Under the pieces are notes generated by a model, which ran no database searches, had not been told where the DNA came from, and saw only the letters and a program-made list of their open reading frames with translations. Source: Sinorhizobium medicae (lineage in GTDB: Bacteria > Pseudomonadota > Alphaproteobacteria > Rhizobiales > Rhizobiaceae). Taken from it: a stretch of DNA of 52,068 nucleotides. Where the stretch lies: the NCBI RefSeq assembly GCF_007827695.1, contig NZ_VITA01000027.1, positions 1-52,068 on the forward strand, read 5' to 3'. Made by a program: the position numbers and the translations under genes. Below, one piece after another: positions 41,657 through 50,535 of the stretch. The first letter of the stretch is position 1; the number at the start of each line of letters is the position of its first letter.

Positions 41657-43267
41657 CTAGGCGACGGAGATCGCCATCCCGTCGCGTTGCGGATCGGCGG
41701 CTCCCCTGGAGATGCCGTTTTCTATCCTGATCGCGTGGACCGCCGCGAAGGCGTAGGTCTGGGGCGAGCGGGCCACTTGATACCCTTCCGCGCGCAGTTC
41801 GTCCTCGACCGAATGGCGGATGCGGTTGCAGATGTCGATGGTGTTCGACACCCCGACGATCCGCGGCGCGACCACCGCCTCGAGGACCGGCATGCCGAAG
41901 TCGATCATGTTCATCAGGCATTGTGCGACGGCCGGGGCGATATAGCTCCCACCCGGCGCACCGATCACGATGCTGGGTTCGTCGTCCTTGAAGACGATGG
42001 TCGGCGCAGCGGAACTCGGCCTGCGCTTTCCGGGAGCGATTGAACCGGGCTTCCCCGGAACCGGATTGAAGCGGCTCATAGTGCCGTTATACATGAAGCC
42101 GAGCCCGTCCGTGATAGCACCGGACGGGCTGCCCAGCGTGTGGGTCATGGCGACGGCGTTGCCGTCCTTGTCGATAACCGAGATATGGGTCGTCTCGCGT
42201 TGCGACCGGTCGAGGCGCGAGACATTGGCTCTCTCACCGGCCTTGATCGACGCGGCCAGGGCGGCTGCATGGTCGCGAGACAGCAGCTTCTCGTAGGGCA
42301 CCTCGACATAGGCGGGATCGCCCATGTGCGCGTCCTTGTCGATCGTCATCCGCTTCATGGCCTCGAACAGGATGCGGATATGCTGGGCGCTGCCGTGCTG
42401 CATCGTGCCGACGTCGAACTGTTCCATGATGTGCAGGAGTTCGAGCATCGGGAAGCCGGAACCCGGCGGAGGCGATGTGGCAATGCGGTGCCCGCGATAT
42501 TCGCCCCAGACGGGTTTCACGCGCGACAGCTCGTAGCGCGCGAGATCCTGCCGGTCGATCAGGCCGCCATTGGCCTTGAAATCCTCGGCGATCTGCTCGG
42601 CGATCTCGCCATGGTAGAAGATGTCGGATCCCCCACTGTGCGCGATGCGTTCGAGCGTCTGCGCCATGTCCGTGTTGACGAGCATTTCCCCGACATTGCG
42701 AATATCGCCGTCCTCATGGAAATACACGCGCCGGCCGGTGACGGAGTAGCGCAGCTTTTCGTACGTGTTCGCGAACCCGTCGTCCGACTGGTCCTTGGTC
42801 CAGTACCAGTGCATGTGGCTGCGGATCATGAAGCCGTCGCGGGCATAGCGGATCGCTGGTGCGATGAGATCGGCCCAGTCGAACGTGCCGTAGTCCCGGA
42901 GAGCCGTCTCGTAGCCCTTGAGGGATCCGGGCGTGCAGACCGCAAGGTAGCCGATATCAGAGACATTGCCTTCCAGGACGTAGCCGAAGCCGTCCCGGCT
43001 CTGATGCTTGATAGCGCCCAGCCACATGTCCGGCGTCGCCTTCAAGGGGGCGCGAGCGTAGAATTCGAGGACCTCGTGCACGCCCTTTTTCGGCATGTGC
43101 ACATGCATGGAGCCGAACCCGCCGATGCCCGCCATCTGCGGATCGACGACGCCCTGCACGAAGGCGCAGGCGAGCGCGGCGTCGATAGCGTTGCCGCCGC
43201 GCTCGAGCACATGAGCACCTGCTTCCACCGCCTCAGGCTGCGGCGCGACAATGGTTGCATTTCTCAT
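41657..43267 (-). CDS. ggt: Gamma-glutamyltransferase-family protein, no signal peptide
   Basis: 536 residues from MRNATIVAPQPEAVEAG at ATG 43267. The Ntn-hydrolase layout is clear: GGNAIDAALACAFVQGVVDP, then GIGGFGSMHVHM, FDWADLIAPAIRYARDGF, and the autoprocessing site RETTHISVIDKDGNAVAM, where Thr359 would become the nucleophile. GAPGGSYIAPAV is the oxyanion region. Unlike E. coli Ggt no secretion signal is present, so it should act in the cytosol on imported substrate. Its start overlaps the alpha/beta hydrolase stop by 4 bp. Some family members are cephalosporin or other amide acylases, so the substrate is open. Confidence 0.87.
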   Translation of the reverse strand: MRNATIVAPQPEAVEAGAHVLERGGNAIDAALACAFVQGVVDPQMAGIGGFGSMHVHMPKKGVHEVLEFYARAPLKATPDMWLGAIKHQSRDGFGYVLEGNVSDIGYLAVCTPGSLKGYETALRDYGTFDWADLIAPAIRYARDGFMIRSHMHWYWTKDQSDDGFANTYEKLRYSVTGRRVYFHEDGDIRNVGEMLVNTDMAQTLERIAHSGGSDIFYHGEIAEQIAEDFKANGGLIDRQDLARYELSRVKPVWGEYRGHRIATSPPPGSGFPMLELLHIMEQFDVGTMQHGSAQHIRILFEAMKRMTIDKDAHMGDPAYVEVPYEKLLSRDHAAALAASIKAGERANVSRLDRSQRETTHISVIDKDGNAVAMTHTLGSPSGAITDGLGFMYNGTMSRFNPVPGKPGSIAPGKRRPSSAAPTIVFKDDEPSIVIGAPGGSYIAPAVAQCLMNMIDFGMPVLEAVVAPRIVGVSNTIDICNRIRHSVEDELRAEGYQVARSPQTYAFAAVHAIRIENGISRGAADPQRDGMAISVA

Positions 43268-44118
43268 CTTGCGCGACGGTCCTTTGATACCTTTGCGAGG
43301 AAGCTCTTGACGTGGCCCAGCACCTTGATCCGGTCGTGGGAGACCCCCGGCACGCGCTCGAAGCTCACATTCACACCCGCATCGCTGAACGATTTCGCAA
43401 GCGCCGCCAGACGCTCGGGCCGCGTCGCGCCGGCATCGTTCGCGCCCTCCATGTAATACCGCCCGCCGGGCTGGTGGGTGATTTCCCAAGTCTCCAAATC
43501 GGCGTCGCCGACAACCATCTGAACAGGGACCTTCGCAAGTTCCTGCGGCTGGAACGGACGGCCGAAACGGGCCTCCAGGTCACGTATGCCGACCCACCAG
43601 TCGCGCGTCGCATCGAGAAGCGTAACCGAGCCGGGAGCGCCGATCGACGCGGCCCAGAGCTTTTCAGGGTGAAGGATGGCGAAGCGATGGGTGAAATGCC
43701 CGCCGCCGGAGAAGCCGAACATGGCGAAGGTCGACCAGTCCTGTTCATATTTGGCAGCGACTTCCTCGACCATGGCGAGAACGACGCGGTCATAGCGGAT
43801 TTCGCCTTCCTCGATGAACTTGTAGCCGGAGCGCGCACCGTCGCCGAGCACGCCGACGGGGAAGATCGGACACAGGATGGCGCAATCGTTGTAGAGGCCG
43901 AATTCGGCGAAACCGTCCCGGAAATCGATGGCCGAGGTGCGGCCAGTGCCGTGCACGGCGACCAGTAGGTCGAGTTTGCGGCCATCGGCAGCCGTCGGCG
44001 GGACGTAGAGCAGCATATGAAGGCGCGGGTCGGCCCGCGATGCGAAAATCGCCGTCTGGCCGTAGTCATAGATTGCCTTCGCCCGGGCGTTGGCATCGCC
44101 CGTTCCGAGTTCCTGCAT
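43264..44118 (-). CDS. Alpha/beta hydrolase
   Basis: 284 residues. The nucleophile elbow is GFSGGGHFTHRFAI (Ser in GxSxG), with LLVAVHGTGRTSAIDF as the oxyanion strand, VGDADLETWE near the catalytic Asp and PGVSHDRIKV near the catalytic His. No signal peptide. It resembles the PHB-depolymerase/LpqC-like esterase branch but the substrate is unknown. It is second in the operon, between the binding protein and the glutamyltransferase, so an ester or amide bond in the same imported compound is the likely target. Confidence 0.82.
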   Translation of the reverse strand: MQELGTGDANARAKAIYDYGQTAIFASRADPRLHMLLYVPPTAADGRKLDLLVAVHGTGRTSAIDFRDGFAEFGLYNDCAILCPIFPVGVLGDGARSGYKFIEEGEIRYDRVVLAMVEEVAAKYEQDWSTFAMFGFSGGGHFTHRFAILHPEKLWAASIGAPGSVTLLDATRDWWVGIRDLEARFGRPFQPQELAKVPVQMVVGDADLETWEITHQPGGRYYMEGANDAGATRPERLAALAKSFSDAGVNVSFERVPGVSHDRIKVLGHVKSFLAKVSKDRRAR

Positions 44119-44175
44119 GATTGTCTCCTGGAAAGGTCAAGGTGGGGCCGCCTCGCACGGCCCCCAGGCCCGGCG

Positions 44176-45750
44176 TCAGTTTGCGGGTTTTACTTCATAG
44201 GCAAGGGTGTACTTGTCGCCGCGCGGCGTGTAGGCGACCGTCTTTCGGGCGCCGAGCACGACGTTTTCGTAGTGCATGGGCAGGATCCAGAGATTATCGA
44301 AGGTCTGCTTCGACAGCTCCTGCAGCAGCGGGACGCGCTTCACCTCATCAAGTGTCGAGCTCGCGCGGGCGAGCACCTCGTCTATCTCCGGGTCCGACAC
44401 AGCGCCGCCATTATAGCGCCCGGTTCCCTTCTCCTCGTCGCGCGTGGCGACCAGGGCGACCGTCGGATTTGTCGTCTCGCCGGTGTTGACGCCCCACGAG
44501 CCGAGATAAGTGCTGTACTGGCCTTCCGCATAGGCTTCCGAATACATGGCCCAGGGCATCACCTCGACCTTGGATTGGATGCCGATGCGCGTGAACATCT
44601 GCCCGACGGCCTGGAGCACCTCGGCATCCTTGACGTAGCGGCCGGAGGGGCCGTGCAGCGTCATGCTGAAGCCGTCCGGATAACCCGCCTCTGCCAGGAG
44701 TGCCTTTGCGGCGGCCGGATCATAGGCGACGCTCTCGACCTTGTCGCTATGGCCGGCATAGCCTTCGGCGACGAACTGGTCGGCGACGGTGCCGTTCTTC
44801 TGCATGACGCGGTCGACGATGGCAGGGCGATTGATCGACATCAGCAGTGCACGGCGGACGCGGATGTCCTTGAGCGGGTTCTTGCCGAGGTCCGAACCAT
44901 CCGCCGCCTTGATGAAGGGCGAGGCATCGCGGCCCACATCCATGCCGAGATAGACCAGGCGTGAGGACTGGCCGTTGATGATCTGGAGGTTTTCGCTCGC
45001 CTCGACTCGCGCCATGCCGTCTGCCGGAAGGGCTTCGATAATGTCGATCTCATCCGACAGAAGCGACGCCAGCCGGGCGCCGTCGTCGGGCAGGAAGCGC
45101 AGGGTGACGTTCGACCAGTGTGACGGGCCGGCGAAATAGTTCTCGTTCCGATTCATCGTCAGGTCGCCGCCCGGCGTATAGGAGACGAAGGAATAAGCCC
45201 CGGTCCCGATCGCGCACTTGCCGCTGTCGAAATCCTGGACCGCCGCGTCCTTGCAGTCGGCGCTGATGATGCGGATGCGGCTGACCGAATTGAGAATCAG
45301 CGGATCGGGAACCTTGGTCTCGACGATGACGGTGAGCGGGTCCTTGACGCTGACATTCGCGATGTTGCGGGTGTAGGACGCAAAACCCTGGCTAGGCTTG
45401 TCGCGGGCCCGCAGCAGCGAGGCGACTACGTCGTCGGCGTCGAACTCACTTCCGTCATGAAACTTCACGCCTTCACGCAGCTTGAATTCCCAGTGCGTGT
45501 CATCGAGAGCCTTCCATTCGGTGGCAAGTTCCGGGGCGTTGGCCGACGTCCCTGTGAGATTAATGAGACTGTCCCAGATGTGCCGGGACGTCGCGTTGTT
45601 TGGCGCCGAACTGTCCTCATGCGGATCGAGGGTGGTGGGCGTCGTCGACATGCCGATCGTCAGGGGGGTCTCCTGCGCGGCGGCGAGTGCAGGAATGGCG
45701 ATCGTGCCGAGCAGAGCGACGGCTGCTCGCGTCAATATATTTGCGGTCAT
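44176..45750 (-). CDS. Family 5 ABC transporter substrate-binding protein
   Basis: 524 residues with a signal peptide (ALLGTIAIPALAAAQ). SBP_bac_5 motifs follow: TTPTTLDPHEDSSAPNN, WKALDDTHWEFKLREGVKFH, DGSEFDADDVVASLLRARDK, and VRRALLMSINRPAIVDRVM. It binds the ligand (peptide, glutathione-like or opine-like) in the periplasm. It is the first gene of the operon and is divergent from the IclR regulator. Confidence 0.92.
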   Translation of the reverse strand: MTANILTRAAVALLGTIAIPALAAAQETPLTIGMSTTPTTLDPHEDSSAPNNATSRHIWDSLINLTGTSANAPELATEWKALDDTHWEFKLREGVKFHDGSEFDADDVVASLLRARDKPSQGFASYTRNIANVSVKDPLTVIVETKVPDPLILNSVSRIRIISADCKDAAVQDFDSGKCAIGTGAYSFVSYTPGGDLTMNRNENYFAGPSHWSNVTLRFLPDDGARLASLLSDEIDIIEALPADGMARVEASENLQIINGQSSRLVYLGMDVGRDASPFIKAADGSDLGKNPLKDIRVRRALLMSINRPAIVDRVMQKNGTVADQFVAEGYAGHSDKVESVAYDPAAAKALLAEAGYPDGFSMTLHGPSGRYVKDAEVLQAVGQMFTRIGIQSKVEVMPWAMYSEAYAEGQYSTYLGSWGVNTGETTNPTVALVATRDEEKGTGRYNGGAVSDPEIDEVLARASSTLDEVKRVPLLQELSKQTFDNLWILPMHYENVVLGARKTVAYTPRGDKYTLAYEVKPAN

Positions 45751-45863
45751 GTTGTTAAATCCCAGTTGGAGTTCCCTGCCGGTCTGATGCCAGCCTTACG
45801 AGTGGTTCTGACCCTCTCTTGGAAAAAAGAGTAGGTTCCGAGGACGTTCGTTGTCAAACGGAA

Positions 45864-45887
45864 AACGATCATGTTACGGTCATCGTT
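45864..45887. promoter_or_regulatory. Candidate IclR operator
   Basis: AACGAT-N12-ATCGTT forms a 6-bp inverted repeat in the 188-bp gap between the binding-protein gene and iclR-type gene. An AAACGGAAAACG stretch beside it resembles half of known IclR sites. It may control both directions. Confidence 0.4.
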
Positions 45888-45938
45888 ACATTCCATCCCG
45901 AGCCATAATCCAGTTATTTCTCTTAAGGAAACTCCCCA

Positions 45939-46706
45939 GTGAACGATGAGCGAAAACAGGAGAAAATCTCCACAGTTCAATCCGTTGATGTCTGCATTGA
46001 TGTGCTTCTCGACGTTGCGAAGAATCCGGACTGCAGGTTGGCCGATATCGCCAGAAACATCGGTGAAACCAAGCCAAGAATCTTACGAATGTTACGCACA
46101 ATGGAACGCCGAGGATTGGTCAGGAAGAGTAGTAGCGGGACGTATCGCCTCGGAAACACCGCGATCGTGCTCGGCACGGCCGCGTCAACGCAGGTTGACC
46201 TGGTCAGAATCGCAAACCCGATCCTGGAAGAGCTAGGGCAGAAGGTAAATGAAACGACCCAGCTGAGGATCATCGACAATGGCGAGTCCCTCTGCATCGC
46301 CAAGTTCGAGCCGACTCGGGATCTTCGGGTGCATTCTATGATCGGAAGGCGCCGACCGCTTCATGCCGGCTCTTATAAGGTTCTACTCGCCTACCTGCCG
46401 CCGCAAGTTCAAGCGCAGATGATTCCCGACAAGCTCGAGCGCTTCACCGCCCGGACCATCACGACCCGCGCCAGGCTGGAGGCGGAGCTGAAACGCGTTC
46501 GCGAGGCCGGGCATTGCGTCAGCCGCGGCGAGGTCAGTGATCAGCTTGTGTCGGTATCCGTCCCGGTGCTCGCCTTCGACGGCTCGGTCATTGCTGCCGT
46601 GAACATCGCCGCTCCAGCGTTTCGGACACAGGACAGCGACATTCAGCGTTACATCGCCCTATTAAAGAACGCCGCGAGGAAAATATCCGAGGGGCTCGGT
46701 TGGTGA
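45939..46706 (+). CDS. IclR-family transcriptional regulator
   Basis: 255 residues from GTG 45939. A winged HTH with CRLADIARNIGETKPRILRM and LRTMERRGLVRKSSSGTYRL is followed by the IclR effector domain: GRRRPLHAGSYKVLLAYLP, GHCVSRGEVSDQLVSVSVPV and GSVIAAVNIAAPAF. It is divergent from the importer operon and most likely regulates it in response to the imported compound. Confidence 0.9.
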   Translation: MNDERKQEKISTVQSVDVCIDVLLDVAKNPDCRLADIARNIGETKPRILRMLRTMERRGLVRKSSSGTYRLGNTAIVLGTAASTQVDLVRIANPILEELGQKVNETTQLRIIDNGESLCIAKFEPTRDLRVHSMIGRRRPLHAGSYKVLLAYLPPQVQAQMIPDKLERFTARTITTRARLEAELKRVREAGHCVSRGEVSDQLVSVSVPVLAFDGSVIAAVNIAAPAFRTQDSDIQRYIALLKNAARKISEGLGW

Positions 46707-46894
46707 AATTGCGACGGCGATAATCCGTTGACGATCTTACCTTGCGATGCGACGGTCCCTTGGCATTGAGTCCTGGCGGTGCACACATGAGAATTGCGAA
46801 CGACAAACTTTCACCGATCGACCCCCGACGATTGCTTCTCCTTATGCGCACCGGATAAGGAGTATCTCGGAGATTGTTAGTCTGCTCGGCCATA
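46707..46894. other. Intergenic stretch, nothing recognised
   Basis: No gene-like frame or strong hairpin is seen between the IclR gene and the ISL3 scrap. Confidence 0.3.
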
Positions 46895-46999
46895 GTGCCG
46901 GCGGAAGTCCTGGCTAGCGCTTGGATGCGACGGCTGGGCATGCCAGTCAGCGGCGACACGATCCTGCGGCAGCTGAAGCGGGATGCTTCGCTCGCTTAG
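46895..46999 (+). pseudogene. ISL3-family transposase scrap
   Basis: VPAEVLASAWMRRLGMPVSG then DTILRQLKRDASLA and a stop. This is the segment before the DDE domain in ISL3 transposases (RLGMPVSxDTLLRxLRR). It ends 8 bp before repeat copy E. Confidence 0.65.
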
Positions 47000-47007
47000 T
47001 GCGCTGC

Positions 47008-47054
47008 ATTCCACACGATACATTATGCGATCTTCTGAGCACAGAACGGCAACA
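47008..47054 (+). repeat. Dispersed repeat, copy E (best copy)
   Basis: Reads ATTCCACACGATACATTATG then CGATCTTCTGAGCACAGAAC and GGCAACA. It holds an internal dyad TTCTG-AGCA-CAGAA. It lies between the ISL3 scrap and the 3-prime end of gabD. Confidence 0.7.
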
Positions 47055-47114
47055 TGCGCCCGTACGCTGCGCCGGAGGCTCCAGCCTCTCACAAAAACGC
47101 GCCTCCCGCGCGCA

Positions 47115-48587
47115 TCAGATACTGATACAGAGATACTTGAGTTCCAAATAGTCCTCGATGCCGTACTTGGAACCTTCGCGACCCTGCCCAGACTGCTTGA
47201 TACCGCCAAAGGGCGCCACCTCAGTGGAGATCAGGCCGGTGTTGATACCAACCATACCGTATTCCAACGCTTCGGCCACGCGGAAGATCTTGCTCAGATC
47301 CTTCGCGTAGAAGTAGGACGCCAGTCCAAATTCGGTATTGTTGGCCATCTCAACGACGTCTTCCTCCGTCTCGAACCTGAAAAGCGGCGCAACAGGCCCG
47401 AACGTTTCTTCGTGGGCGATCTTCATATCGACCGTGACCCCCGTCAGGACGGTCGGTTCAAAAAACAGGCCGCCTCGGCGATTACCGCCGAGAGCCACCT
47501 CCGCCCCCCTTGCTACAGCGTCGCTAATGTGCTCTTCGACCTTCGCGAGAGCCTTTTCCGATATCAGCGGTCCCGCATCGACCTCGGGTTCGAATCCGTC
47601 GCCCACCTTGATCTGCCGAACCTTGGCGGCGAGCTTCTCTGCAAAGGCGTCATATATTCCGGCCTGCACGAAAAGCCGATTGGCGCAGACGCAGGTCTGG
47701 CCATTGTTGCGGTACTTGGCCACCATTGCGCCTTCCACCGCCGCATCGAGATCGGCGTCATTGAAGACGATAAACGGCGCGTTGCCTCCGAGTTCCAGAC
47801 CCAGCTTCATGATCTGGTCGGCGCCTTGGCGCATCAGAATTTTCCCGACGTTCGTAGAGCCCGTGAAGGTTAGCTTACGGACCTTGTCGCTTTCGCACAT
47901 TTGCTTGCCGACCGCGGCGGAATCGGTCGACAGGATCACGCTGAAAACCCCTGCTGGCAGGCCGGCGCGTTCCGCGAGCGTGGCAAGCGCCAGCGCCGAT
48001 AGGGGCGTCTCCGCAGCCGGCTTCGAAACGACTGCGCAGCCCGCCGCAATGGCAGGCGCCAACTTGCGCGCAAGCATCGCATTCGGAAAATTCCAGGGCG
48101 TGATCGCGGCCACGACGCCGATCGGCTGCTTGAGGATGATAATGCGCTTGTTCTGCTGATGACCCGGAATGGTGTCGCCGTAGACGCGCTTGGCCTCTTC
48201 GCCAAACCATTCGACATAAGAGGCGCCGTAAAGAATTTCGCCTCTCGCTTCCGCAAGGGGTTTGCCCATCTCCATGGTAAGGATGGTGGCTAGGTCATCA
48301 ACGTTTGCAACGAGGAGGTCGTAGAGGGCGCGCAGCACCGCGGCCCGTTCCTTGCCAGTCTTTTTTCCCCATGCCTTTTGCGCTGCATGGGCCATATCGA
48401 TGGCGCGCGCTGTTTCGGCGCGGCTCATGTCGGGTAATGTGGCGATGATCTCGTCGGTCGCCGGGTTCCTGACCTCGAACGTCTTGCCGCTGTCGCTCCT
48501 GCCGAGCCATTCGCTTCCGACCAGGGCTCTGTTGAGCGCGAGGCTCGAATCCTTCAGCTTAGCGAGAAGTTTTTCCGAAATGGTCAT
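47115..48587 (-). CDS. gabD: NAD(P)-dependent succinate-semialdehyde dehydrogenase
   Basis: 490 residues, full length for GabD. Motifs: PWNFPNAMLARKLAPAIAAG (coenzyme site), KLTFTGSTNVGKIL, the general base in LELGGNAPFIVFNDADLD, and the catalytic Cys in NNGQTCVCANRLFVQ. EEVAPFGGIKQSGQGREGS-type end (read TEVAPFGGIKQSGQGREGSK). It oxidises succinate semialdehyde from GABA to succinate. Neighbouring polyamine-type transporter genes fit a putrescine-to-GABA-to-succinate route. Confidence 0.9.
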   Translation of the reverse strand: MTISEKLLAKLKDSSLALNRALVGSEWLGRSDSGKTFEVRNPATDEIIATLPDMSRAETARAIDMAHAAQKAWGKKTGKERAAVLRALYDLLVANVDDLATILTMEMGKPLAEARGEILYGASYVEWFGEEAKRVYGDTIPGHQQNKRIIILKQPIGVVAAITPWNFPNAMLARKLAPAIAAGCAVVSKPAAETPLSALALATLAERAGLPAGVFSVILSTDSAAVGKQMCESDKVRKLTFTGSTNVGKILMRQGADQIMKLGLELGGNAPFIVFNDADLDAAVEGAMVAKYRNNGQTCVCANRLFVQAGIYDAFAEKLAAKVRQIKVGDGFEPEVDAGPLISEKALAKVEEHISDAVARGAEVALGGNRRGGLFFEPTVLTGVTVDMKIAHEETFGPVAPLFRFETEEDVVEMANNTEFGLASYFYAKDLSKIFRVAEALEYGMVGINTGLISTEVAPFGGIKQSGQGREGSKYGIEDYLELKYLCISI

Positions 48588-48657
48588 TTACAAGTGTCCT
48601 TGCGATAGAGCGCCGGCTTTTAGCCGTTTGCCGGCCTTCTCGGCATGCCGGCTGCAA

Positions 48658-49737
48658 CTATTGGCCGAAGACGTGCGCCGACTCTGCGTCGAATTTCAGC
48701 CAGACAGCGTCGCCGCGATTGAGGCCGGAGATTGCCTCGTGGCCGAATGGGAGGCGGACCGACAGATTGTTGCCTTTGCTGGTCTTCGTCGCCACATGGA
48801 CGTTGTTGCCGAGGAAGGTGATATCGCTGACCGTGACAGGCAAGCCAGACTCCGACTGCCTTTTCGACAAGAGCAGGCGCTCCGGCCTCAGCATAAGTGC
48901 TGCCTTGCTGCCGGAGGATGCGGTCCCATGAAGGGGGATGTCCGCGACGGTCATGGTCTCGCAAATCGCGATCTCGGCTCGGCCATTCCCTGCGGAGACT
49001 ACGTTGCAGGGCAGGAAATCGCTGTCGCCGATAAACTCCGCAACGAAGCGGGTGGCGGGATTGGCGTAGAGTTCCGGTCCGGTGCCGATCTGATCGATCA
49101 CGCCCTTCGAAAAGACGGCAATCCTGTCGGACAGCCTGAGCGCCTCCTCCTGGTCGTGCGTAACGTAGAGGATCGTTACCTCCGTCTGCTGATGAATCCG
49201 ACGAATCTCGTGCTGGATCTCCTCGCGCAGCTTCTTGTCCAGCGCGGAGAGCGGCTCGTCCATCAGCAGCACAGGTGGGTCATAGGCAAGAGCGCGCGCC
49301 AAGGCGACCCGCTGCTGCTGGCCACCTGACATTTGCGCTGGCTTGCGATCCTCGAAGCCCTCGAGCCGCACGAGCTTCAGCATCTGGCGCACCTTGGCGT
49401 CGATCTCCGCCTTCGGCAGGCGGCGGACCTTCAGCGGAAACGCAATGTTCTCGCCAACCGACAAGTGCGGGAAGAGTGTGTAGCGCTGGAACACCATTCC
49501 GATATTGCGCTTATGAGAGGGCGTTGACAGCAGAGATTCCCCGTTGAGCAGGATGTCGCCGCCGGTCGGGTCCTCGAAGCCAGCGAGAATATAGAGCGTT
49601 GTGCTCTTGCCCGATCCCGACGGGCCGAGAAAGGTCAGGAATTCGCCCTGCGCCACGTCGAGATTGACGTCTTGCACAGCCGTCACGGGTCCGTATTCCT
49701 TGCGGATGCCCCGGATTTGCAGAAAGGGCTTGCTCAT
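48658..49737 (-). CDS. Spermidine/putrescine-type ABC transporter ATPase (PotA-like)
   Basis: 359 residues. Walker [20 protein letters not shown]-loop [20 protein letters not shown], signature [17 protein letters not shown], Walker [19 protein letters not shown]. The C-terminal TOBE domain (about 280-350) has [11 protein letters not shown]. It overlaps the PotC-like permease by 4 bp. The protein powers polyamine-type import; the exact substrate is not determined. Confidence 0.9.
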   Translation of the reverse strand: MSKPFLQIRGIRKEYGPVTAVQDVNLDVAQGEFLTFLGPSGSGKSTTLYILAGFEDPTGGDILLNGESLLSTPSHKRNIGMVFQRYTLFPHLSVGENIAFPLKVRRLPKAEIDAKVRQMLKLVRLEGFEDRKPAQMSGGQQQRVALARALAYDPPVLLMDEPLSALDKKLREEIQHEIRRIHQQTEVTILYVTHDQEEALRLSDRIAVFSKGVIDQIGTGPELYANPATRFVAEFIGDSDFLPCNVVSAGNGRAEIAICETMTVADIPLHGTASSGSKAALMLRPERLLLSKRQSESGLPVTVSDITFLGNNVHVATKTSKGNNLSVRLPFGHEAISGLNRGDAVWLKFDAESAHVFGQ

Positions 49738-50534
49738 GATTTCAATCCTTTGCGAACGACGGCAACGAGCACCATCAAAAGCACTGTGAGGAGGATGAGG
49801 AGCGTCGAGGCGGCAGCAACGACCGGGGTCAGATCCTGTCGCAGCGTAGCCCAGACCTTGACAGGAAGCGTCTGAAGCGTCGGACTCGACATGAAGATGG
49901 CCACGACCACCTCATCCCAGGAGGTGAGAAACGAGAAGATCGCCGCCGAGAAGATGCCGTGGCTGATCGCCGGCAGCGTCACACGGACCTTGGCTTCGAG
50001 CGGCGAGGCGCCGCAAAGAACGGCGGCATCCTCGATCGATTTGTCGAAACCCTCAAGCGCATTGCCGATCGAGAGGATCGAGAACGGCAGCGCCAGCACC
50101 AGGTGGGAGATGACGAAACCGGTCAGGGTCCCGTTGAGGCCGATCTTGAGGAAGAAGGCGTAAAGCGCCACCGCGAGAACGACCACCGGCAGGATCATCG
50201 GCGTCAGGAAGAGCGCCTTCAGCCCTTCGCGAAAGGCGAACCGGCCGCGCGTCAGCCCGAAGGAGGTGGCGAGACCGAGAAGCACCGAAAGTACGGTGAC
50301 GATGATCGCGATCTGGAAGCTGGTCCACGCCGATGCCAGCCAGCGCGGATCGGCGAACAGCTCCTGATACCACCGGAGCGTCCAACTCGGCGGCGGGAAG
50401 ATCAGCCATTGCGACGAGCCGAAGGACAGCGCGGCGATGAAGAGGATCGGCAGCAGCAGGAAAGCGGTGGTGAGCACGGTGATACCGAAAAGGACCAGCT
50501 TCCACCAGCCGAGGCGATTTAGGTTCAGGAGCAT
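49734..50534 (-). CDS. Spermidine/putrescine-type ABC transporter permease (PotC-like)
   Basis: 266 residues from ATG 50534 (MLLNLNRLGWWKLVLFGITV); the longer frame overlaps the PotB-like gene. Six helices, FPPPSWTLRWYQELFADPRW and LVLALPFSILSIGNALEGFD are typical of PotC permeases, with EAA loop KSIEDAAVLCGASPLEAKVR. Its ATG follows the previous stop by one base. Confidence 0.88.
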   Translation of the reverse strand: MLLNLNRLGWWKLVLFGITVLTTAFLLLPILFIAALSFGSSQWLIFPPPSWTLRWYQELFADPRWLASAWTSFQIAIIVTVLSVLLGLATSFGLTRGRFAFREGLKALFLTPMILPVVVLAVALYAFFLKIGLNGTLTGFVISHLVLALPFSILSIGNALEGFDKSIEDAAVLCGASPLEAKVRVTLPAISHGIFSAAIFSFLTSWDEVVVAIFMSSPTLQTLPVKVWATLRQDLTPVVAAASTLLILLTVLLMVLVAVVRKGLKS

Positions 50535-50535
50535 C

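Noticed and set aside
42140..43456. Plus-strand frame of 438 codons
   Set aside because: It is the antisense shadow of the glutamyltransferase gene, which has complete family motifs.
28218..47054. CRISPR array made from the dispersed repeat
   Set aside because: Copies are separated by hundreds to thousands of bases and are not regularly spaced, and no cas gene is present.
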